Assembly: GCA_021151525.1 (NCBI GenBank)
Contig: JAGKXD010000044.1
Location: forward strand, 1-32,480
Origin: Cellvibrionaceae bacterium
Lineage (GTDB): Bacteria; Pseudomonadota; Gammaproteobacteria; Pseudomonadales; Cellvibrionaceae
DNA length: 32,480 bases
Direction: 5' to 3'
Shown: positions 31,564-32,480 of the stretch, one piece after another
Layout of the letters: each line of letters begins with the position of its first letter
Position numbering within the stretch: position 1 is the stretch's first letter
Notes under the pieces: generated by a model
The model's input: the letters and a program-made list of their open reading frames with translations, nothing else
Told to the model about the DNA's origin: nothing
Databases searched by the model: none
Translations under genes and position numbers: made by a program

Positions 31564-32480
31564 ATGGCTACCAACCCGTCGCGCGACGATTTCGCCGCGC
31601 TGCTTGACGAATCGCTTGGCGGAGCCGCCAACGGTGGCTTCGAAGGCCGCGTCGTAAAGGGCACCATCACCGCCATCGAAAACGACAAGGCCGTCATCGA
31701 CGTCGGCCTCAAGAGCGAAGGCCGCGTGCCGCTGCGCGAATTCGCCATGCCCGGCCAGCCGCACGGCCTCAAGGTCGGCGACGAAGTCGAAGTCTATGTC
31801 GACCGCGTCGAAAACGCCGACGGCGAAGCGATGCTGTCGCGCGACCGCGCACGCCGCGAAGCCGCCTGGGACAAGCTCGAGAGCGAGTTCGGCGAAGGCA
31901 AGCGCGTCGAAGGCGTGATCTTCGGCCGCGTCAAGGGCGGCTTCACCGTCGACCTCGACGGCGCCGTCGCGTTCCTCCCCGGCTCGCAGGTCGACATCCG
32001 CCCCGTGCGCGACGTCACCCCGCTCATGGACGTGCCGCAGCCCTTCCAGATCCTCAAGATGGACCGTCGCCGCGGCAACATCGTCGTGTCGCGCCGCGCC
32101 GTCCTCGAAGAGACCCGCGCCGAGCAGCGCAGCGAGCTCATCGACAAGTTGAGCGAAGGCCAGGTCATCGACGGCGTCGTCAAGAACATCACCGACTACG
32201 GTGCGTTCGTTGACCTCGGCGGCATCGACGGCCTGCTCCATGTCACCGACATGAGCTACAAGCGCGTCAACCACCCGAGCGAAGTGATCGCCATCGGCGA
32301 CACCGTGAAGGTCCAGATCATCCGCATCAACCAGGACACCCAGCGCATCAGCCTCGGCATGAAGCAGCTGGAAAGCGATCCGTGGGAAGGCGCAGCCGTC
32401 AAGTACCCGGTCGGCGCCAAGTTCACCGGCCGCATCACCAACATCACCGACTACGGCGCCTTCGTGGAGCTGGAAGCCGG
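31564..32480 (+). CDS. rpsA: 30S ribosomal protein S1, partial (runs off the end)
   Basis: Reads openly from the ATG at 31564 to the window end (305 complete codons), with AGGAAG before the ATG. MATNPSRDDFAALLDESLGG is the alphaproteobacterial S1 start. S1 modules follow: domain 1 with GRVVKGTITAIENDKAVIDV, domain 2 with EGVIFGRVKGGFTVDLDGAV, domain 3 with GVVKNITDYGAFVDLGGIDG and GLLHVTDMSY, and the beginning of domain 4 (TGRITNITDYGAFVELEAG). S1 binds mRNA on the small subunit. Codons are strongly G/C-ending, unlike every gene left of the join. The long minus-strand readings over this region are antisense shadows. Confidence 0.95.
   Translation, partial: MATNPSRDDFAALLDESLGGAANGGFEGRVVKGTITAIENDKAVIDVGLKSEGRVPLREFAMPGQPHGLKVGDEVEVYVDRVENADGEAMLSRDRARREAAWDKLESEFGEGKRVEGVIFGRVKGGFTVDLDGAVAFLPGSQVDIRPVRDVTPLMDVPQPFQILKMDRRRGNIVVSRRAVLEETRAEQRSELIDKLSEGQVIDGVVKNITDYGAFVDLGGIDGLLHVTDMSYKRVNHPSEVIAIGDTVKVQIIRINQDTQRISLGMKQLESDPWEGAAVKYPVGAKFTGRITNITDYGAFVELEA

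Noticed and set aside
31546..32447. Long minus-strand readings over the right end
   Set aside because: They are antisense to rpsA; high GC makes long antisense frames common. The plus-strand S1 domains are unmistakable.
31564..32480. Horizontal transfer of rpsA
   Set aside because: An essential single-copy gene with its native upstream region cutting a kinase gene fits an assembly join much better.
1..32480. CRISPR array, rRNA genes, conjugation or phage structural genes
   Set aside because: I looked for regularly spaced repeats, rRNA and the hallmark proteins and saw none.

Overview
The window looks like the chromosome of a Cellvibrio-like gammaproteobacterium at moderate GC. The support is the mutY-yggX-tRNA-Phe order typical of pseudomonad relatives, a gcvT-gcvH pair, a two-gene RND efflux operon, a tsaE-nnrDE block and a DUF1631-like/PilZ pair. 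The genus is inferred from gene content and style, not from any search. The last ~1.1-1.2 kb is different: very GC-rich and carrying the 5' part of an alphaproteobacterial (sphingomonad-like) rpsA. It is most simply a chimeric assembly join.

Layout. (1) About 1-4257: a run of small minus-strand genes (secreted or lipoproteins, a VOC protein, a broken methyltransferase) separated by ~131-bp attC-like recombination sites that share a conserved loop. This is an integron cassette array, and no integron integrase is present anywhere in the window (a CALIN-type array). (2) 4586-10151: a ~5.5-kb genomic island inserted in the 3' end of tRNA-Phe. It is bounded by a 41-bp direct repeat and carries a tyrosine integrase with a nonsense codon, an AlpA-like regulator, a winged-helix-like protein, a small recombinase-like HTH protein, 11-bp tandem repeats, paired GTGTGAC motifs near both ends, and two candidate cargo genes. 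(3) 10105-15686: core genes tRNA-Phe, yggX, mutY and asmA (minus), then gcvT and gcvH (plus) with a REP/MITE-like inverted repeat between them. (4) 15872-21327: an RND pump operon and a divergent TetR repressor, with two matching operator half-site pairs, one of them in the -35/-10 spacer of the pump promoter. (5) 21450-26470: a translationally coupled NodB deacetylase and YfaP/TPR-like secreted protein, a GlcG/HbpS-like protein, tsaE and bifunctional nnrDE. (6) 26679-31245: a DUF1631-like protein and PilZ protein, a secreted alpha/beta hydrolase, a DUF7010-like membrane protein, and the N-terminus of a probable LytS-type sensor kinase that loses its reading frame sense at the join. (7) ~31250-32480: foreign high-GC DNA with rpsA running off the end.

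How the parts work together. The accessory DNA (array plus island) is packed against the 3' end of tRNA-Phe, a common integration hotspot. The tRNA itself was rebuilt by the island, and the original 3' end with its own terminator was pushed to 4542-4626. Mobility genes in the island look decayed (int nonsense codon), as do parts of the array (mutated attC core, frameshifted methyltransferase). The best leads for something new are the small tRNA-Phe element with its phased 11-bp repeats and unknown 288-residue protein, and the integrase-less cassette array.
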